The notes: generated by a model from the sequence alone, not told the origin. Counted from the first letter of the stretch, positions 1 through 9,560 are shown. The stretch: 46,310 nt of DNA from Methylobacterium tarhaniae (GCF_001043955.1 NZ_LABZ01000101.1:1-46310), one strand, 5' to 3'. A program made the numbers and translations.

Positions 1-389
1 CGCTCGCCGACGAGCGTCGCGACATCGGCCTGAAGATGGCGCTGGAGCGCGACGTCCATCTGGTGCGGTTCGAGGACGGCCGCATCGAGTTCCGCCTCGC
101 CGAGGGCGGCCGACCGACGCTGGCCACCGACCTCGGCAATGCCCTCCTCGCCTGGACCGGCCGGCGCTGGGCCGTCACCCTGTCGCAGGAGGACGGCGAG
201 GCGACGCTCGACGCCCGCGCCAAGGCCGCGGTCCAGAGCCGCCACCAGGGCGCGGCGAGCCATCCGCTGGTGCAGGCGGTGCTGAAGAACTTTCCGGGCG
301 CCCAGATCGTCGACGTGCGCGACAAGGCGCCCGACCCTCCCGATCTCGGCGACGTCCCGCCGCCGGATTCCGACGATCCCGACCTGTAG
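1..389 (+). CDS. dnaX: DNA polymerase III subunit gamma/tau, C-terminal end (partial)
   Basis: The reading frame is already open at the first bases (codons begin at base 3) and runs to a TAG at 387-389, so only about 128 C-terminal residues are present. The identification rests on three points: the run NALLAWTGRRWAVTLSQEDG, which fits the tau tail of alphaproteobacterial DnaX; the following LVQAVLKNFPGAQIVDVRDK; and the ybaB and recR genes directly downstream, a very conserved dnaX-ybaB-recR order. In the holoenzyme this subunit loads the sliding clamp and holds the polymerase cores together. The AAA+ part lies outside the window. The last 15 residues are rich in Pro and Asp. Transcription probably continues into ybaB. 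Confidence 0.85.
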   Translation, partial: LADERRDIGLKMALERDVHLVRFEDGRIEFRLAEGGRPTLATDLGNALLAWTGRRWAVTLSQEDGEATLDARAKAAVQSRHQGAASHPLVQAVLKNFPGAQIVDVRDKAPDPPDLGDVPPPDSDDPDL

Positions 390-455
390 CCGGCGGCCCG
401 CCGGCACCCCACATCCGTTTGACGATTTTCTCTCTCACACCGCGAGGACGCCGCC

Positions 456-776
456 ATGGACATCATGGGACTGATGAAGCAGGCCCAGGCCATGCAGCAG
501 AAGATGGCCGACCTTCAGTCCGAGCTCGACGGCGTCCAGGTCACCGGCGCCTCCGGCGGCGGCTCCGTCTCGGTGACGATGACCGCCAAGGGCGACGTGA
601 AGGGCCTCAGCCTCGACGCTTCGCTGCTGGTGCCGGACGAGAAGGAGATCCTGGAGGATCTGATCGTCGCGGCGCTCAACGATGCCAAGGCCAAGGCCGA
701 GCGGGCGGCGCAGGAGCGGATGCAGGAGCTGACGAAGGGCCTGCCGCTGCCGCCCGGCATGAAGCTGCCGTTCTAG
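456..776 (+). CDS. ybaB: YbaB/EbfC family nucleoid-associated protein
   Basis: A 106-residue protein of the usual family length. It begins [20 protein letters not shown], the conserved amphipathic first helix, followed by a glycine-rich strand ([20 protein letters not shown]) and a long C-terminal helix ending PPGMKLPF. Family members are small DNA-binding dimers, and the gene is classically cotranscribed with dnaX and recR, as the layout here suggests (66 bp after dnaX, 115 bp before recR). The ATG at 456 is preceded by GAGGAC at a proper distance, which decides this start over the in-frame ATG three codons later. The precise cellular role of the family is still debated. Confidence 0.95.
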   Translation: MDIMGLMKQAQAMQQKMADLQSELDGVQVTGASGGGSVSVTMTAKGDVKGLSLDASLLVPDEKEILEDLIVAALNDAKAKAERAAQERMQELTKGLPLPPGMKLPF

Positions 777-813
777 GCCCCCTCCTCACGTCGTCCGTTC
801 AGAGGGGCACTCC

Positions 814-837
814 CCCCTCTCCCACGCGGGAGAGGGG
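814..837. repeat. Perfect 10-bp palindrome between ybaB and recR
   Basis: CCCCTCTCCC (814-823), loop ACGC and GGGAGAGGGG (828-837) form a perfect stem. It is followed by only two T residues, so it is a poor intrinsic terminator on the plus strand. It resembles the short dispersed intergenic palindromes of the CCTCTCCC-N4-GGGAGAGG kind that are common in high-GC alphaproteobacteria. It could slow transcription between ybaB and recR or protect the mRNA 3' end. Confidence 0.6.
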
Positions 838-891
838 TTCCCGCGCCATTTCCTTCGATCGTCCGGCGAGACCACGAAAGTCGAGTCATCC

Positions 892-1497
892 ATGCCCCAG
901 GCCGTCGCGGGTCCGGAGATCGAGCGGTTGATCCAGCTCCTGGCCCGCATGCCCGGCCTCGGGCCGCGCTCGGCCCGCCGGGCCGCCCTCCAGCTCATCA
1001 AGAAGCGCGAGACGCTGCTGGCGCCGCTCGCCGATGCCATGAAGGTCGCCGCCGACCGGATCGTGGTCTGCCACGAATGCGGCAACGTCGACACCCAGGA
1101 TCCCTGCACGATCTGTCGCGACCAGAGCCGCGACCCGTCGATGCTGGTGGTCGTCGAGGACGTGTCGGACCTCTGGGCGCTCGAACGCTCCGGCGCCGTG
1201 ACGGCGCGCTACCACGTGCTCGGCGGCGTGCTCTCGGCCCTCGACGGGGTGCGGCCGGAGAACCTGAATCTCGGCCGCCTGGTCGAGCGGGTGAGCGCCC
1301 CCGAGATGCGCGAGGTGATCCTGGCGCTCAACGCCACGGTCGACGGCCAGACCACCGCCCACTACGTCACCGAGCTTCTCACCCACCTGCCGATCAAGGT
1401 GACGCGGCTCGCCCACGGCGTGCCGGTCGGGGGCGAGCTCGACTATCTCGACGAGGGCACCCTCTCGGCGGCGATCCGGCAACGCACCGCCTTTTAG
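892..1497 (+). CDS. recR: Recombination mediator protein RecR
   Basis: A 201-residue protein, matching the family length. RecR works with RecO (and RecF) to load RecA onto SSB-coated single-stranded DNA at gaps. Visible domains in order: an N-terminal helix-hairpin-helix ([17 protein letters not shown], residues 20-36), a four-cysteine zinc site (C60, C63, C72, C75) and a Toprim domain beginning [10 protein letters not shown] with E89 and D90. The C-terminal [21 protein letters not shown] segment (here [19 protein letters not shown]) is the conserved Walker-B-like tail. The ribosome-binding site is weak, but the ATG at 892 gives the expected N-terminus. It is the third gene of the dnaX-ybaB-recR string. 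Confidence 0.97.
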   Translation: MPQAVAGPEIERLIQLLARMPGLGPRSARRAALQLIKKRETLLAPLADAMKVAADRIVVCHECGNVDTQDPCTICRDQSRDPSMLVVVEDVSDLWALERSGAVTARYHVLGGVLSALDGVRPENLNLGRLVERVSAPEMREVILALNATVDGQTTAHYVTELLTHLPIKVTRLAHGVPVGGELDYLDEGTLSAAIRQRTAF

Positions 1498-1557
1498 CGG
1501 CCGCGCATCATCGGGTTTGACCCGGCAGGCACGAATCCTTATCTCCCGGACACTTGC

Positions 1558-1575
1558 GGGCGCCTCTCGGCGCCC
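1558..1575 (+). terminator. Possible terminator hairpin after recR
   Basis: GGGCGCC (1558-1564), loop TCTC, GGCGCCC (1569-1575) is a perfect 7-bp stem about 60 bp after the recR stop and 24 bp before def. It is followed by GGTTCTCC, a poor T-tract, so it may instead be a leader hairpin of the def operon. Confidence 0.35.
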
Positions 1576-1599
1576 GGTTCTCCGACTGCCTGGCATAGA

Positions 1600-2115
1600 A
1601 TGAGCATCCGTCCCCTCGTCATCCTGCCGGACGCGCGCCTGCGCGAGATCTCGGCGCCGGTCGGCACGATCACCGGCGACGTGCGGAAGCTCGCGGCCGA
1701 CATGCTGGAGACGATGTACGACGCCCCCGGCGTCGGCCTCGCCGGCATCCAGATCGGCGAGCCGGTGCGCATCGTCACCATCGACACCTCGAAGGAGAAG
1801 GAGGAGCGCCGGCCGCTGGTGCTGCTCGATCCCGAGATCGTCTGGACCTCGGAGGAGACCCGCCCCTACGAGGAGGGCTGCCTCTCGATCCCCGACTACT
1901 ACGCCGAGGTGATCCGCCCCGACCGGGTGCGGGTGCGCTTCCGCACCCTCGACGGCGAGACCGTGGAGCAGGAGGCCGACGGGCTCCTCGCCACCTGCCT
2001 CCAGCACGAGATCGACCATCTCAACGGCGTCCTGTTCATCGACCACCTGTCGAAGCTCAAGCGCGACCGGGTGATGAAGAAGTTCGCCAAGGCGGCCAAG
2101 CGCGAAGCGGCGTAA
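1600..2115 (+). CDS. def: Peptide deformylase
   Basis: A 171-residue metalloenzyme that removes the formyl group from the N-terminal methionine of nascent proteins at the ribosome. All three family motifs are present: [10 protein letters not shown] (residues 44-53), EGCLS with metal ligand C94, and HEIDH with ligands H136 and H140 and the catalytic E137. The first motif has Gly where many homologues have Ala (GLAA), which is a tolerated change. The stop is separated by one base from the fmt start, giving the standard def-fmt operon in which the formylating and deformylating activities are made together. The Shine-Dalgarno before ATG 1600 is weak. Confidence 0.97.
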   Translation: MSIRPLVILPDARLREISAPVGTITGDVRKLAADMLETMYDAPGVGLAGIQIGEPVRIVTIDTSKEKEERRPLVLLDPEIVWTSEETRPYEEGCLSIPDYYAEVIRPDRVRVRFRTLDGETVEQEADGLLATCLQHEIDHLNGVLFIDHLSKLKRDRVMKKFAKAAKREAA

Positions 2116-2116
2116 G

Positions 2117-3049
2117 ATGCCCCTCAAGGTCGTCTTCATGGGCACCCCGGATTTCGCGGTGCCGACGCTCGCCGAGATCGTCGGCGGCGGCCACGAGGTC
2201 GTGGCGGTCTATACTCGTGCGCCGGCGCCCGCCGGCCGCGGCATGGCGCTCCGGCCCTCGCCGGTCCAGGCGCTGGCGGAGAAGTTCGGGCTCCCGGTCC
2301 TGGCCCCGACGACGCTTCGCACCGAGGAGGCGGCCGATACCTTCCGCGCTCACGAGGCCGATGTCGCGGTGGTGGTCGCCTACGGGATGATCCTGCCGCA
2401 GGCGATCCTCGACGCGCCCTCCCTCGGCTGCCTCAACCTGCACGCCTCGCTGCTGCCGCGCTGGCGCGGCGCCGCGCCGATCCAGCGCGCCGTGATGGCG
2501 GGCGACGCGGAGACCGGCGTGGCGGTGATGCGGATGGAGCCCGGCCTCGATACCGGCCCGGTCGGCATGGTCGAGCGGATGGGGATCACCCCCGACATGA
2601 CGTCCGGCGAGCTGCACGACCGGCTGATGCCGCTCGGCGCCGACCTGATGGCGCGGGCGCTCGGCGCGCTCGAACGCGGCAACCTGCAGTTCCGGCCGCA
2701 GGCGGCCGAGGGCGTCGCCTACGCCCACAAGATCACCAACGAGGAGGCGCGGCTCGACTGGTCGCAGCCGGCGACGACGGTGCACGACCGGGTCCGCGGC
2801 CTGTCGCCCTTCCCCGGCGCCTACCTCATGGCCGATCTCGGCCGCGGGCCGGAGCGGGTGAAGGTGCTGCGCACCCGCTGCGCCGACGGGTCGGGCGAGG
2901 CCGGGACTCTGCTCGATGCCGCCGGCACGGTCGCCTGCGGCGAGGGCGCGTTGCGGCTCGTCACCGTGCAGCCCGCCGGCAAGGGCGCGATGCCGTTCGA
3001 GGATTTCGCCCGCGGCCGGCGGCTCGAGCCGGGCACCCGCCTCGCCTGA
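2117..3049 (+). CDS. fmt: Methionyl-tRNA formyltransferase
   Basis: A 310-residue enzyme that transfers a formyl group from 10-formyl-tetrahydrofolate to the initiator Met-tRNA. The N-terminal Rossmann domain begins [15 protein letters not shown]. The catalytic triad N107, H109 and D145 sits in [17 protein letters not shown] and [12 protein letters not shown]-terminal tRNA-binding OB-like domain follows. The start lies one base after the def stop and the TGA overlaps the truA ATG by one base (TGATG), so the three genes def-fmt-truA are tightly coupled. Length is normal for the family and there is no sign of damage. Confidence 0.97.
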   Translation: MPLKVVFMGTPDFAVPTLAEIVGGGHEVVAVYTRAPAPAGRGMALRPSPVQALAEKFGLPVLAPTTLRTEEAADTFRAHEADVAVVVAYGMILPQAILDAPSLGCLNLHASLLPRWRGAAPIQRAVMAGDAETGVAVMRMEPGLDTGPVGMVERMGITPDMTSGELHDRLMPLGADLMARALGALERGNLQFRPQAAEGVAYAHKITNEEARLDWSQPATTVHDRVRGLSPFPGAYLMADLGRGPERVKVLRTRCADGSGEAGTLLDAAGTVACGEGALRLVTVQPAGKGAMPFEDFARGRRLEPGTRLA

Positions 3050-3801
3050 TGCCCCGCTACAAGCTCGTCGTCGAGTATGACGGCACCGCCTTCGCCGGCT
3101 GGCAGCGCCAGGCCGCCGACCGCTCGGTGCAGCAGGCGCTGGAGGAGGCGATCGCCCGCTTCGTCGGCGGGCCGGTGCGGGTCCACTGCGCCGGCCGAAC
3201 CGATGCGGGGGTGCATGCCACCCATCAGGTCGTCCATCTCGACCTCGACAAGCCGTGGCGCACCGACACCGTGCGCGACGCCGCCAACGCCCATCTGCGG
3301 CCGGAGCCGGTGGCGGTGATCTCGGCCGCCGAAGCGAGCCCGGATTTCGATGCCCGCCACTCGGCGATCAAGCGCCATTACCGCTACCGCATCCTCAACC
3401 GCCGCTCCCCACCGGCCCTGACCCGCGGCTTCGTCTGGCACGTGCCCTGGGCGCTCGACGCCGCCCTCATGCACGAGGCGGCGCAACTGATGCTCGGCCG
3501 GCACGACTTCTCCGCCTTCCGGGCGGCGGAGTGCCAGGCCAACAGCCCGGTGCGCACCCTCGACCGGCTCGACGTGGCGCGGGAGGCCGAGGAGATCGTC
3601 GTCGTCACCGCCGCGCGCTCGTTCCTGCACCATCAGGTCCGCGGCATGGTCGGCACCCTGATGCTCGCCGGCGGCGGCCGGCTGACGCCGCAGGGCGTGC
3701 GCGACGTGCTCGATTCCCGCGACCGCACCCGCTGCGGTCCGCTCGCGCCCTCGGGCGGGCTGACGCTGATCGGGGTGGATTATCCGGCGGAACTGGGGTG
3801 A
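3049..3801 (+). CDS. truA: tRNA pseudouridine(38-40) synthase TruA
   Basis: A 250-residue protein that isomerises uridines 38-40 in the anticodon arm of several tRNAs. It starts [20 protein letters not shown], the typical family N-terminus, and carries the catalytic aspartate D52 in AGRTDAGVHA. The later FLHHQVRGMVGTLMLAGGG stretch is the conserved C-terminal core. It overlaps fmt by one base, pointing to translational coupling. No terminator is obvious in the short gap to the next gene. Confidence 0.97.
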   Translation: MPRYKLVVEYDGTAFAGWQRQAADRSVQQALEEAIARFVGGPVRVHCAGRTDAGVHATHQVVHLDLDKPWRTDTVRDAANAHLRPEPVAVISAAEASPDFDARHSAIKRHYRYRILNRRSPPALTRGFVWHVPWALDAALMHEAAQLMLGRHDFSAFRAAECQANSPVRTLDRLDVAREAEEIVVVTAARSFLHHQVRGMVGTLMLAGGGRLTPQGVRDVLDSRDRTRCGPLAPSGGLTLIGVDYPAELG

Positions 3802-3879
3802 CCTAGCGTCACTGAGGCGCGCTTGTCGGTGCCGGGCGTTTCTGACATCGATGGCGATGCTGGAGCGAAGCTGCCGACC

Positions 3880-4383
3880 ATGACCGCCGTCGCCTTCGAC
3901 ACCTATGCCCTGGTCCGCCGGCTCAAGGCGTCCGGCTTGTCGGAGGATCAGGCTGAAGCGATCACGGGCGCGCTGAAGGACGGGCGCGACTCGGATCTGG
4001 CGCAGCTTGCCACCAAGGCGGACCTGCGAGACAGCGTCTTGACGCTGAAGGCGGACCTTCGCGAAAGCGAAGCCGCGCTGAAGTCGGATCTTCGTGAGAG
4101 CGAAGCCGCACTGAAGTCGGACCTTCGTGAGAGCGAAGCCAATCTCAAGACGGAGCTGCGGGATAGCGTATCAGTGCTGAGGACGGACTTGCGAGAAACC
4201 GAGATTCGCCTTGAAGGAAAGATCACGGACCTCGCCCACAAGCTCGATCTCGGCTTGGCCGTGAGCCGGGCCGAGATAAAGGTCCTCGAGCAACGGATGA
4301 CCGTGAAGCTCGGCGCCTTGGTCGCGGCCGCCGTCGGGATCCTGATCGCGGCGATCCGCTACTTGCCGCCCGCCGGACATTGA
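3880..4383 (+). CDS. DUF1640-like coiled-coil protein with C-terminal membrane anchor
   Basis: The chosen ATG at 3880 gives 167 residues beginning MTAVAFDTYALVRRLKASGL, which matches the typical start of DUF1640 (CCDC90-like) proteins. A longer in-frame TTG start at 3823 is possible but adds 19 residues unlike the family. After a short helix (SEDQAEAITGAL) comes a long coiled coil made of six 11-residue units of the type LKxDLRESEAA (residues 45-110), then more coiled coil, and a single membrane helix near the C-terminus (LGALVAAAVGILIAAIRYLP). Family members are membrane-tethered coiled coils whose function is not established in bacteria; mitochondrial relatives are linked to the calcium uniporter. 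Codon use is less GC-rich than in truA. Confidence 0.7.
   Translation: MTAVAFDTYALVRRLKASGLSEDQAEAITGALKDGRDSDLAQLATKADLRDSVLTLKADLRESEAALKSDLRESEAALKSDLRESEANLKTELRDSVSVLRTDLRETEIRLEGKITDLAHKLDLGLAVSRAEIKVLEQRMTVKLGALVAAAVGILIAAIRYLPPAGH
4012..4209 (+). repeat. Six tandem 33-bp units encoding 11-residue coiled-coil repeats
   Basis: Units begin at 4012, 4045, 4078, 4111, 4144 and 4177. Units three and four are nearly identical at the DNA level (one difference in the first 30 bases), while the outer units have diverged. The encoded period (11 residues) is a hendecad coiled coil. The near identity suggests recent unit duplication, so repeat number may vary between strains. Confidence 0.85.
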
Positions 4384-4411
4384 AGGCCGGTGCGGCCTCT
4401 CCGGCGATGGC

Positions 4412-4981
4412 TCACACCAGCGCATGCGCCCCGCCGGCCAAGCCGACGATCAGCCCGAAACAGGCGAGCGTGACCAGCACCGCGGCCGGAGCTGGCAGGC
4501 AAAGGATCACCCGGGCGGCGCGGGCGTGCAGCCACAGCGTCACCACCAGGAAGGCGCTCGCCTCGAGCGCCGCGAGGCCCGGCGTGGCGAGGCCGAGGAG
4601 CAGCAGGCCGCCCGGCAGCGCCAGGGCGGCGAGGCCCGCAGCCAGGCACCAGTTGGTCACGACCACGAAGGGCACGTAGGCCCGGGTGCGGCCGAGGCGG
4701 CGCAGGACCGCGATCATCGCCAGCGGCACGGCGAGGAAGCCCGCCACCAGCCCGGCGATCACCGCCACGGTGACGTGGTCGAGCTGGAACGGCGACGTGC
4801 CGGCCCCGCGCTCCAGGGCGAGCGCCACCGTGACCGCCGGGGCGGTGAGCCAGATCGCCCCGAAGGAGCGCCAGAAGCCGCGCTCGCTCACGTCGAAGTG
4901 GCGCAGCGCGTCCGGCCGGCGCCCGATCAGCCCGGCGGTGCCGCGCAAGGAGCGGGTCACGTCGTCAGCGCTCACGAACAT
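4412..4981 (-). CDS. Conserved hypothetical membrane protein (about four to five helices)
   Basis: A 189-residue protein starting MFVSADDVTRSLRGTAGLIG at an ATG (4981). After a soluble N-terminus of about 50 residues (RHFDVSERGFWRSFGAIWLT) there are four to five hydrophobic stretches, including VTVAVIAGLVAGFLAVPLAM, YVPFVVVTNWCLAAGLAALA, GGLLLLGLATPG and the C-terminal VLVTLACFGLIVGLAGGAHA. I do not recognise a named family; the layout recalls Yip1-type membrane proteins, but this is only an impression. It lies 53 bp downstream of dapE on the same strand and may be cotranscribed with it. Long open frames antisense and in other frames here are shadows. Confidence 0.65.
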   Translation of the reverse strand: MFVSADDVTRSLRGTAGLIGRRPDALRHFDVSERGFWRSFGAIWLTAPAVTVALALERGAGTSPFQLDHVTVAVIAGLVAGFLAVPLAMIAVLRRLGRTRAYVPFVVVTNWCLAAGLAALALPGGLLLLGLATPGLAALEASAFLVVTLWLHARAARVILCLPAPAAVLVTLACFGLIVGLAGGAHALV

Positions 4982-5034
4982 CGGCGGCCTCTCGGGAGTC
5001 GAGGCCACCAGATTCAACTTTCGTCTAATGTCGG

Positions 5035-6231
5035 TCAAGCCTGACGCGGCGTCGCATCGTCCGCGGGGAAATACGCGTCGAGCACCCGGCCGACGATCGC
5101 CGCAAGCCGGTCGAGATCCGCGACGGCCACCCGCTCGTCGACCTGGTGCATCGTCCGGCCGACGAGGCCGAACTCGATCACCGGGCAGGCATCCTTGATG
5201 AAGCGCGCATCCGAGGTACCGCCGGTGGTCGAGAGCGCCGGCCGGCGGCCGGTCTCGGCCTCGATCGCGTCCGCGACCCGCTCGACGAAGGCGTCGGGCG
5301 CGGTCAGGAAGGCGACCGAGTTGGTCGGGCGCACGTCGAGGCTGTAGCGCACCGTGTTGCCGGCGGCAGCGGCCAGACGCCGCTCCAGCTCCGCGGCCAG
5401 GGTCTCGGGCGTCCAGAGATCGTTGAAGCGGATGTTGAAGGTCGCCCGCGCCTCGGCCGGGATCACGTTGGTCGACGGATTGCCGACATCCATCGTGGTG
5501 AATTCGAGGTTCGAGGCGTCGAAATGCGCCGTGCCGCCGTCGAGCGGCTCGGCGAGCAGGCCTTGGGCGAGGCGCAGGAGACCCGGGATCGGGTTCTCGG
5601 CCCGGTGCGGATAGGCGACGTGGCCCTGCACCCCGTGCACGGTCAGGCTGGCGGTGAGCGAGCCGCGCCGGCCGATCTTGATCATCTCGCCGAGGGTGTC
5701 CGGGTTCGTAGGCTCGCCGAGCAGGCAATGGCTGAACCGCTCTCCCCTCGCGCGCGCCCAGTCGAGGAGCTTGACCGTGCCGTTCACCGCCGGCCCCTCC
5801 TCGTCGCCGGTGACCAGGAAGGCGATGGCACCGCCGAAATCCGGCCCGCGCCGGTCGAGGAAGGCGAGCACCGCCGCCAGCATGCAGGCGATCCCGCCCT
5901 TCATGTCGACGGCGCCGCGCCCGTACAGCTCCCCGCCCTCGACCGCACCGGCGAACGGGGCGTGGCGCCAGGCCGAGGCGTCCCCCGGCGGCACCACGTC
6001 GGTATGGCCGGCCAGCAGCAGGCACGGCCCCTCGCCGATGCGGGCGTAGAGGTTCTCGACATCCGGCGTCCCGGGCTCCGAGAAGACCGGGCGCTCGACG
6101 GAGAATCCCGCCTGGGCGAGGATCCCGGCGAGATAGGCGAGCGCTCCGCCCTCCTGCGGCGTCACGGAGGGGCAACGGATCAGCCCCTGGGCCAGAGCGA
6201 GGGGGGAATGGGCGTCGGTCACAGGGCGCAT
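5035..6231 (-). CDS. dapE: Succinyl-diaminopimelate desuccinylase
   Basis: A 398-residue dinuclear-zinc M20 hydrolase that releases succinate from N-succinyl-LL-diaminopimelate in the lysine and peptidoglycan precursor pathway. Metal and catalytic residues are visible: GHTDVV with H76 and D78, RGAVDMKGG with bridging D109, and GDEEGPA with the general base E144 and ligand E145. The GGTSDARF motif in the second half is the substrate-binding signature. Start: ATG at 6231 giving [20 protein letters not shown], in line with family N-termini. It is divergent from the MoeB-like gene. No dapD is present in the window. Confidence 0.95.
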   Translation of the reverse strand: MRPVTDAHSPLALAQGLIRCPSVTPQEGGALAYLAGILAQAGFSVERPVFSEPGTPDVENLYARIGEGPCLLLAGHTDVVPPGDASAWRHAPFAGAVEGGELYGRGAVDMKGGIACMLAAVLAFLDRRGPDFGGAIAFLVTGDEEGPAVNGTVKLLDWARARGERFSHCLLGEPTNPDTLGEMIKIGRRGSLTASLTVHGVQGHVAYPHRAENPIPGLLRLAQGLLAEPLDGGTAHFDASNLEFTTMDVGNPSTNVIPAEARATFNIRFNDLWTPETLAAELERRLAAAAGNTVRYSLDVRPTNSVAFLTAPDAFVERVADAIEAETGRRPALSTTGGTSDARFIKDACPVIEFGLVGRTMHQVDERVAVADLDRLAAIVGRVLDAYFPADDATPRQA

Positions 6232-6344
6232 CCGCGAGAGGTCGAGGGGTCGGTTGCCGCGAGCCGTAGCGCCGATCCGCGCGGATGAGAACCGCCGCCG
6301 TCGAAGGTCTTCCCCGCGACGGGCGTCTCGCTTACCTGTGCCGG

Positions 6345-7124
6345 ATGACCGCGCTCAGCCCCGACGAGATCGAACGCTATGCCCGCCACATCGTGCTGCG
6401 GGAGGTCGGCGGCCCCGGCCAGGTCCGCCTCAAGGCGGCGCGGGTGCTGGTGATCGGCGCCGGCGGCCTCGGGGCGCCGTTGATCCAGTACCTCGCGGCG
6501 GCCGGGATCGGCACGATCGGCATCGTCGACGACGACACGGTCTCGCTCTCGAACCTGCAGCGCCAGGTGATCCACGGCACGCCCGATATCGGGAGATCGA
6601 AGGTCGAGAGCGCCGCCGAGGCGGTCGCCCGGCTCAACCCGAACGTCCGGATCGAGACCCACGCGACCCGGCTGACGCCGGAGAACGCCGAAGACCTGGT
6701 CGCTCGCTACGACCTCGTCGCCGACGGCTCGGACAACTTTTCCACCCGCTACGCCGTCTCGGATGCCTGCTACCGTGCCCGCCGACCCCTGGTGACCGCG
6801 GCGCTCGGGCAGTTCGACGGCTCGCTCACCACGATCCGGGCCCATGAGACCGGGCCGGACGGGCGGCCGAACCCGACCTATCGCTGCCTCTTCCCGAGCC
6901 CGCCGCCGGCCGGCTCGGTCCCGACCTGCGCCGAGGCCGGGGTGCTCGGGGCACTTGCCGGCCTGATGGGCTCGCTGATGGCCCTGGAGGTGATCCGCGC
7001 GATCGCGGACTTCGGCGAGCCGCTGGTCGGCCGCCTGCTGATGGTCGATGCCCGGTCCCTGCGCTTCGAGACGTTGTCCTATGCCTGGGACCCGGGCAAT
7101 CCCCTGAGCGGGACGGACCGGTAG
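6345..7124 (+). CDS. moeB: HesA/MoeB/ThiF family adenylyltransferase (sulfur-carrier activating)
   Basis: Starting at ATG 6345 ([20 protein letters not shown]) the protein has 259 residues. The ATP-binding core is intact: [12 protein letters not shown] (residues 35-45), [10 protein letters not shown] (69-78) and DGSDNFSTR (127-135). The likely thiol residue C195 lies in TCAEAG. Members adenylate the C-terminal glycine of a ubiquitin-like sulfur carrier (MoaD or ThiS). Unusually, the structural zinc site of classical MoeB is lost: the first CxxC is TYRC and there is no CxxC near the C-terminus, where the sequence reads WDPGNPLSG. This looks like a zinc-free lineage rather than a broken gene. 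MoeB and ThiF roles cannot be separated here. Confidence 0.85.
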   Translation: MTALSPDEIERYARHIVLREVGGPGQVRLKAARVLVIGAGGLGAPLIQYLAAAGIGTIGIVDDDTVSLSNLQRQVIHGTPDIGRSKVESAAEAVARLNPNVRIETHATRLTPENAEDLVARYDLVADGSDNFSTRYAVSDACYRARRPLVTAALGQFDGSLTTIRAHETGPDGRPNPTYRCLFPSPPPAGSVPTCAEAGVLGALAGLMGSLMALEVIRAIADFGEPLVGRLLMVDARSLRFETLSYAWDPGNPLSGTDR

Positions 7125-7148
7125 GGCCGCCCCGCTCGGGATTGCGCG

Positions 7149-9146
7149 TCAGGCCGCCCGGATCTCGCCCAGGAAGCCGTCGACCTCCCGCTTGACGGTC
7201 AGGGACTGCGTCGCGAGGTCGGCAGCGGCGGCGAGCACCTGGGAGGCCGCGCCGCCGGTCTCGTCCGCCAGCGACAGCACGCGGGCGACGCTCGACGAGA
7301 CGTCCTGGGTGCCGCGGGCCGCCTCGTTCGCATTGCGGGAGATCTCCGCCGTCGCCGCCGTCTGCTCCACCACCGTCGCCGCGATGGCGCCGCTGATCTC
7401 GTTCAGCGCCGCGATCGTGCCGCTGATCTGCCGGATGGCGGTGCTCGCCTGATCGGTGGCGGCCTGGATCGCCGTGATCTGCCCGCCGATCTCCTCGGTC
7501 GCCCTGGCGGTCTGGCTGGCGAGCTCCTTCACTTCCGCCGCCACCACCGCGAAGCCGCGGCCGGCATCGCCGGCGCGCGCCGCCTCGATGGTGGCGTTGA
7601 GCGCGAGCAGGTTGGTCTGGCTGGCGATGGCCGAGATCGTGGTGACGGCGGCGCCGATCTGGGTCGCGGCGCTGCCGAGGCTCGCCATGGCGGCGTTGGT
7701 GGCGTCGGCCTCGTGCGCGGCGTGGCCGGCGACCTCCCGCGAATGGACCACCTGGCGCTCGATCTCGCGGAGCGAGGCCACCATCTCCTCCGCCGCCGCC
7801 GCGAAGGTCTGGACATTGGCCGAGGTCTCCTCGGCGGCGGCGCTGGACGCGACCGCCTGGGCGTTGGTGCCGTCGGCGACCTGGGTCATCGAGCGGGCGG
7901 TCGCATCGAGCTCGGAGGCGGCGGAGGTGACGATCTCGAGCGAGCCGGCGACCCGCTGCTGGAAGGCATTGATCAGCGCGTCGACCCGGTCGGCGCGGCG
8001 CTGGCGGGCGGAGGCTTGCGCGTCGCGGTCGGCCTCCAGGGCGATGCGCTCCACCGCGTTCCGGCGGAAGACCTCCACGGCGCGGGCCATCTCGCCCATC
8101 TCGTCGGTGGCGTCCTGCGACGGCACCGCCACGGCGGTCTCGCCCGCCGCCAGGCGGCTCATCGCCCGGGTCATGCCGGAGATGGGACGGGTGATGCTGC
8201 GGCCGATCAGGACCGCCAGGGCGGCGCTGATCGCCAGGATGAGCGCCAGCAGCGCGACCTGCACCTGCTTCGTCGATCTCATCGTGTCGCTGCTGCGGGC
8301 GGTCATCTCCTGGAGCGCCGCATCCAGCTTGCCGCGGACCTCCGCGCCCGAGGCGACGAGCGCCTCCGCCTTGGTCTTCAGGCTCTGCTCGTACAGCGCC
8401 TCGCTCTCGAGCATCGCGGAGGCCGCCGCCGTGATGTGCCGGTTGAGACGATGCAGGACTTCCTCGACGGTGCCGAGGTCCCGCCGTTGCGCCGGAGACA
8501 GGTTCAGCGCCTTCAGCTTCGCGATCGTGCCTTCGGCGCTGGTGAAATTCGCCGCCGAGAGCGCGCGGGTCTTCGGGTCGGTGGTCGCCAGGAAGCGCCA
8601 GTTCATGACGCGGAACAGCAGCAGGGTCCGCTCGATCTCCACCGCCTGCGCCAGGATCGCGTCGTCGCCACCGGACCGGAGCTGCGCGATGAGCGCGCCG
8701 GAGGCCTTGGTGAGGTCGTCGCCCGAAGTATAGACGCCGGCCTTGTTCTCGCGGATCTGGGTGCCGAGCGCGATCAGCTTCGGCAGATCCGCGGCGAGAC
8801 GGTTCGACTGGTCGCTCAGGCTGGCATAGAGCGAGCGCCGCTCCTCGGACAAGGCCCGTTGCACGAGGCCCTCGGCGAGCTGGGTCACGTCCGCCAGGCT
8901 CGACTGCATGCCGGTGGCCGCCTCGGGCGTCGGCGCCGTCCGGAACTTCAGGCTATGGGCCATGAAGCGGTCCGTCAGGCCGTTCAGGCTGTAAAGCTCG
9001 CGAGCCGCCCGCTCGAGTTGTGACTTGTACCGGAACGTTGCGTCGAGGCTGTCGGTCTGCCGGTAGGCGAACCCGCCCATCACGGCTGCCAGGATCGCCA
9101 GGAGCGTGAAACCGCCGTACAAGCGCGCACGCATTTGGATTCGCAT
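7149..9146 (-). CDS. Methyl-accepting chemotaxis protein
   Basis: A 665-residue membrane receptor. It has an N-terminal membrane helix ([17 protein letters not shown]), a periplasmic helical sensor of about 260 residues, a second membrane helix ([20 protein letters not shown], near residue 300), a HAMP segment ([20 protein letters not shown]), and a long cytoplasmic signalling coiled coil. The hairpin tip carries [20 protein letters not shown] followed by [15 protein letters not shown], diagnostic for the CheA/CheW-binding region. The all-helical sensor could be a four-helix-bundle or HBM type; the ligand cannot be told. No NWETF-type CheR tether is seen at the C-terminus. The gene stands alone, without other che genes. 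Confidence 0.95.
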   Translation of the reverse strand: MRIQMRARLYGGFTLLAILAAVMGGFAYRQTDSLDATFRYKSQLERAARELYSLNGLTDRFMAHSLKFRTAPTPEAATGMQSSLADVTQLAEGLVQRALSEERRSLYASLSDQSNRLAADLPKLIALGTQIRENKAGVYTSGDDLTKASGALIAQLRSGGDDAILAQAVEIERTLLLFRVMNWRFLATTDPKTRALSAANFTSAEGTIAKLKALNLSPAQRRDLGTVEEVLHRLNRHITAAASAMLESEALYEQSLKTKAEALVASGAEVRGKLDAALQEMTARSSDTMRSTKQVQVALLALILAISAALAVLIGRSITRPISGMTRAMSRLAAGETAVAVPSQDATDEMGEMARAVEVFRRNAVERIALEADRDAQASARQRRADRVDALINAFQQRVAGSLEIVTSAASELDATARSMTQVADGTNAQAVASSAAAEETSANVQTFAAAAEEMVASLREIERQVVHSREVAGHAAHEADATNAAMASLGSAATQIGAAVTTISAIASQTNLLALNATIEAARAGDAGRGFAVVAAEVKELASQTARATEEIGGQITAIQAATDQASTAIRQISGTIAALNEISGAIAATVVEQTAATAEISRNANEAARGTQDVSSSVARVLSLADETGGAASQVLAAAADLATQSLTVKREVDGFLGEIRAA

Positions 9147-9560
9147 CGGATTGCTCGCCGACTCCCAGTGTTACGTGGAGCCGACCTTACGACACGTTTC
9201 AGAAGTTTTCGTGAATCATTCCATCTTAGCCAGGGTCTGGAATTTTTTCTTATCGAGATAGACTGACAAGAAAGCGCCTTGGCGTGTCAATACAAACAAA
9301 CAATCCCGGCGCGGGTGCATGACGAAGGCGCGTGTCACCTGGGCCGTCATAGATGCGCCGAGACGTGCACATGCCTCATTTTTCGGCTTTGTGAGTAAAC
9401 TCTAACCCAACGAAACGCGGGAACGCAGCGGGCGCGATGGCGCCGGCGGAGCCGATCGCTCCACCGGCGATGGAACCATCGAAAGCGTCGACAGGCCGCG
9501 CCAGGACCTCGGCGACGCGTCGCGAGCGGAGCCGGTGGTCGTCCGCCGCCGGCACGGTCG
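9147..9560. other. Intergenic region, AT-richer, between SEC-C gene and MCP gene
   Basis: This 414-bp stretch holds no credible gene. Bases 9180-9310 are clearly less GC-rich than the surroundings and probably contain the promoter of the chemotaxis receptor. On the minus strand a TTGACA (plus 9285-9290) is a candidate -35, although no convincing -10 lies 17 bases further. The run of six T residues near 9244 adds flexibility. Open frames of 60-110 codons across 9347-9676 have no family features and are rejected. Confidence 0.5.
9442..9468 (-). terminator. Stable hairpin downstream of the SEC-C gene
   Basis: GCCGGCGGAGC (9442-9452) and GCTCCACCGGC (9458-9468) pair at 10 of 11 positions around a 5-base loop, about 90 bp after the stop of the minus-strand SEC-C gene. 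A smaller palindrome CGATGG-AA-CCATCG (9468-9481) abuts it. There is no T-tract, so it may stabilise an mRNA end rather than terminate. Confidence 0.35.

Noticed and set aside
4012..4209. Regular 33-bp repeat spacing suggesting a CRISPR array
   Set aside because: Units abut without spacers and are an in-frame part of a coiled-coil gene.
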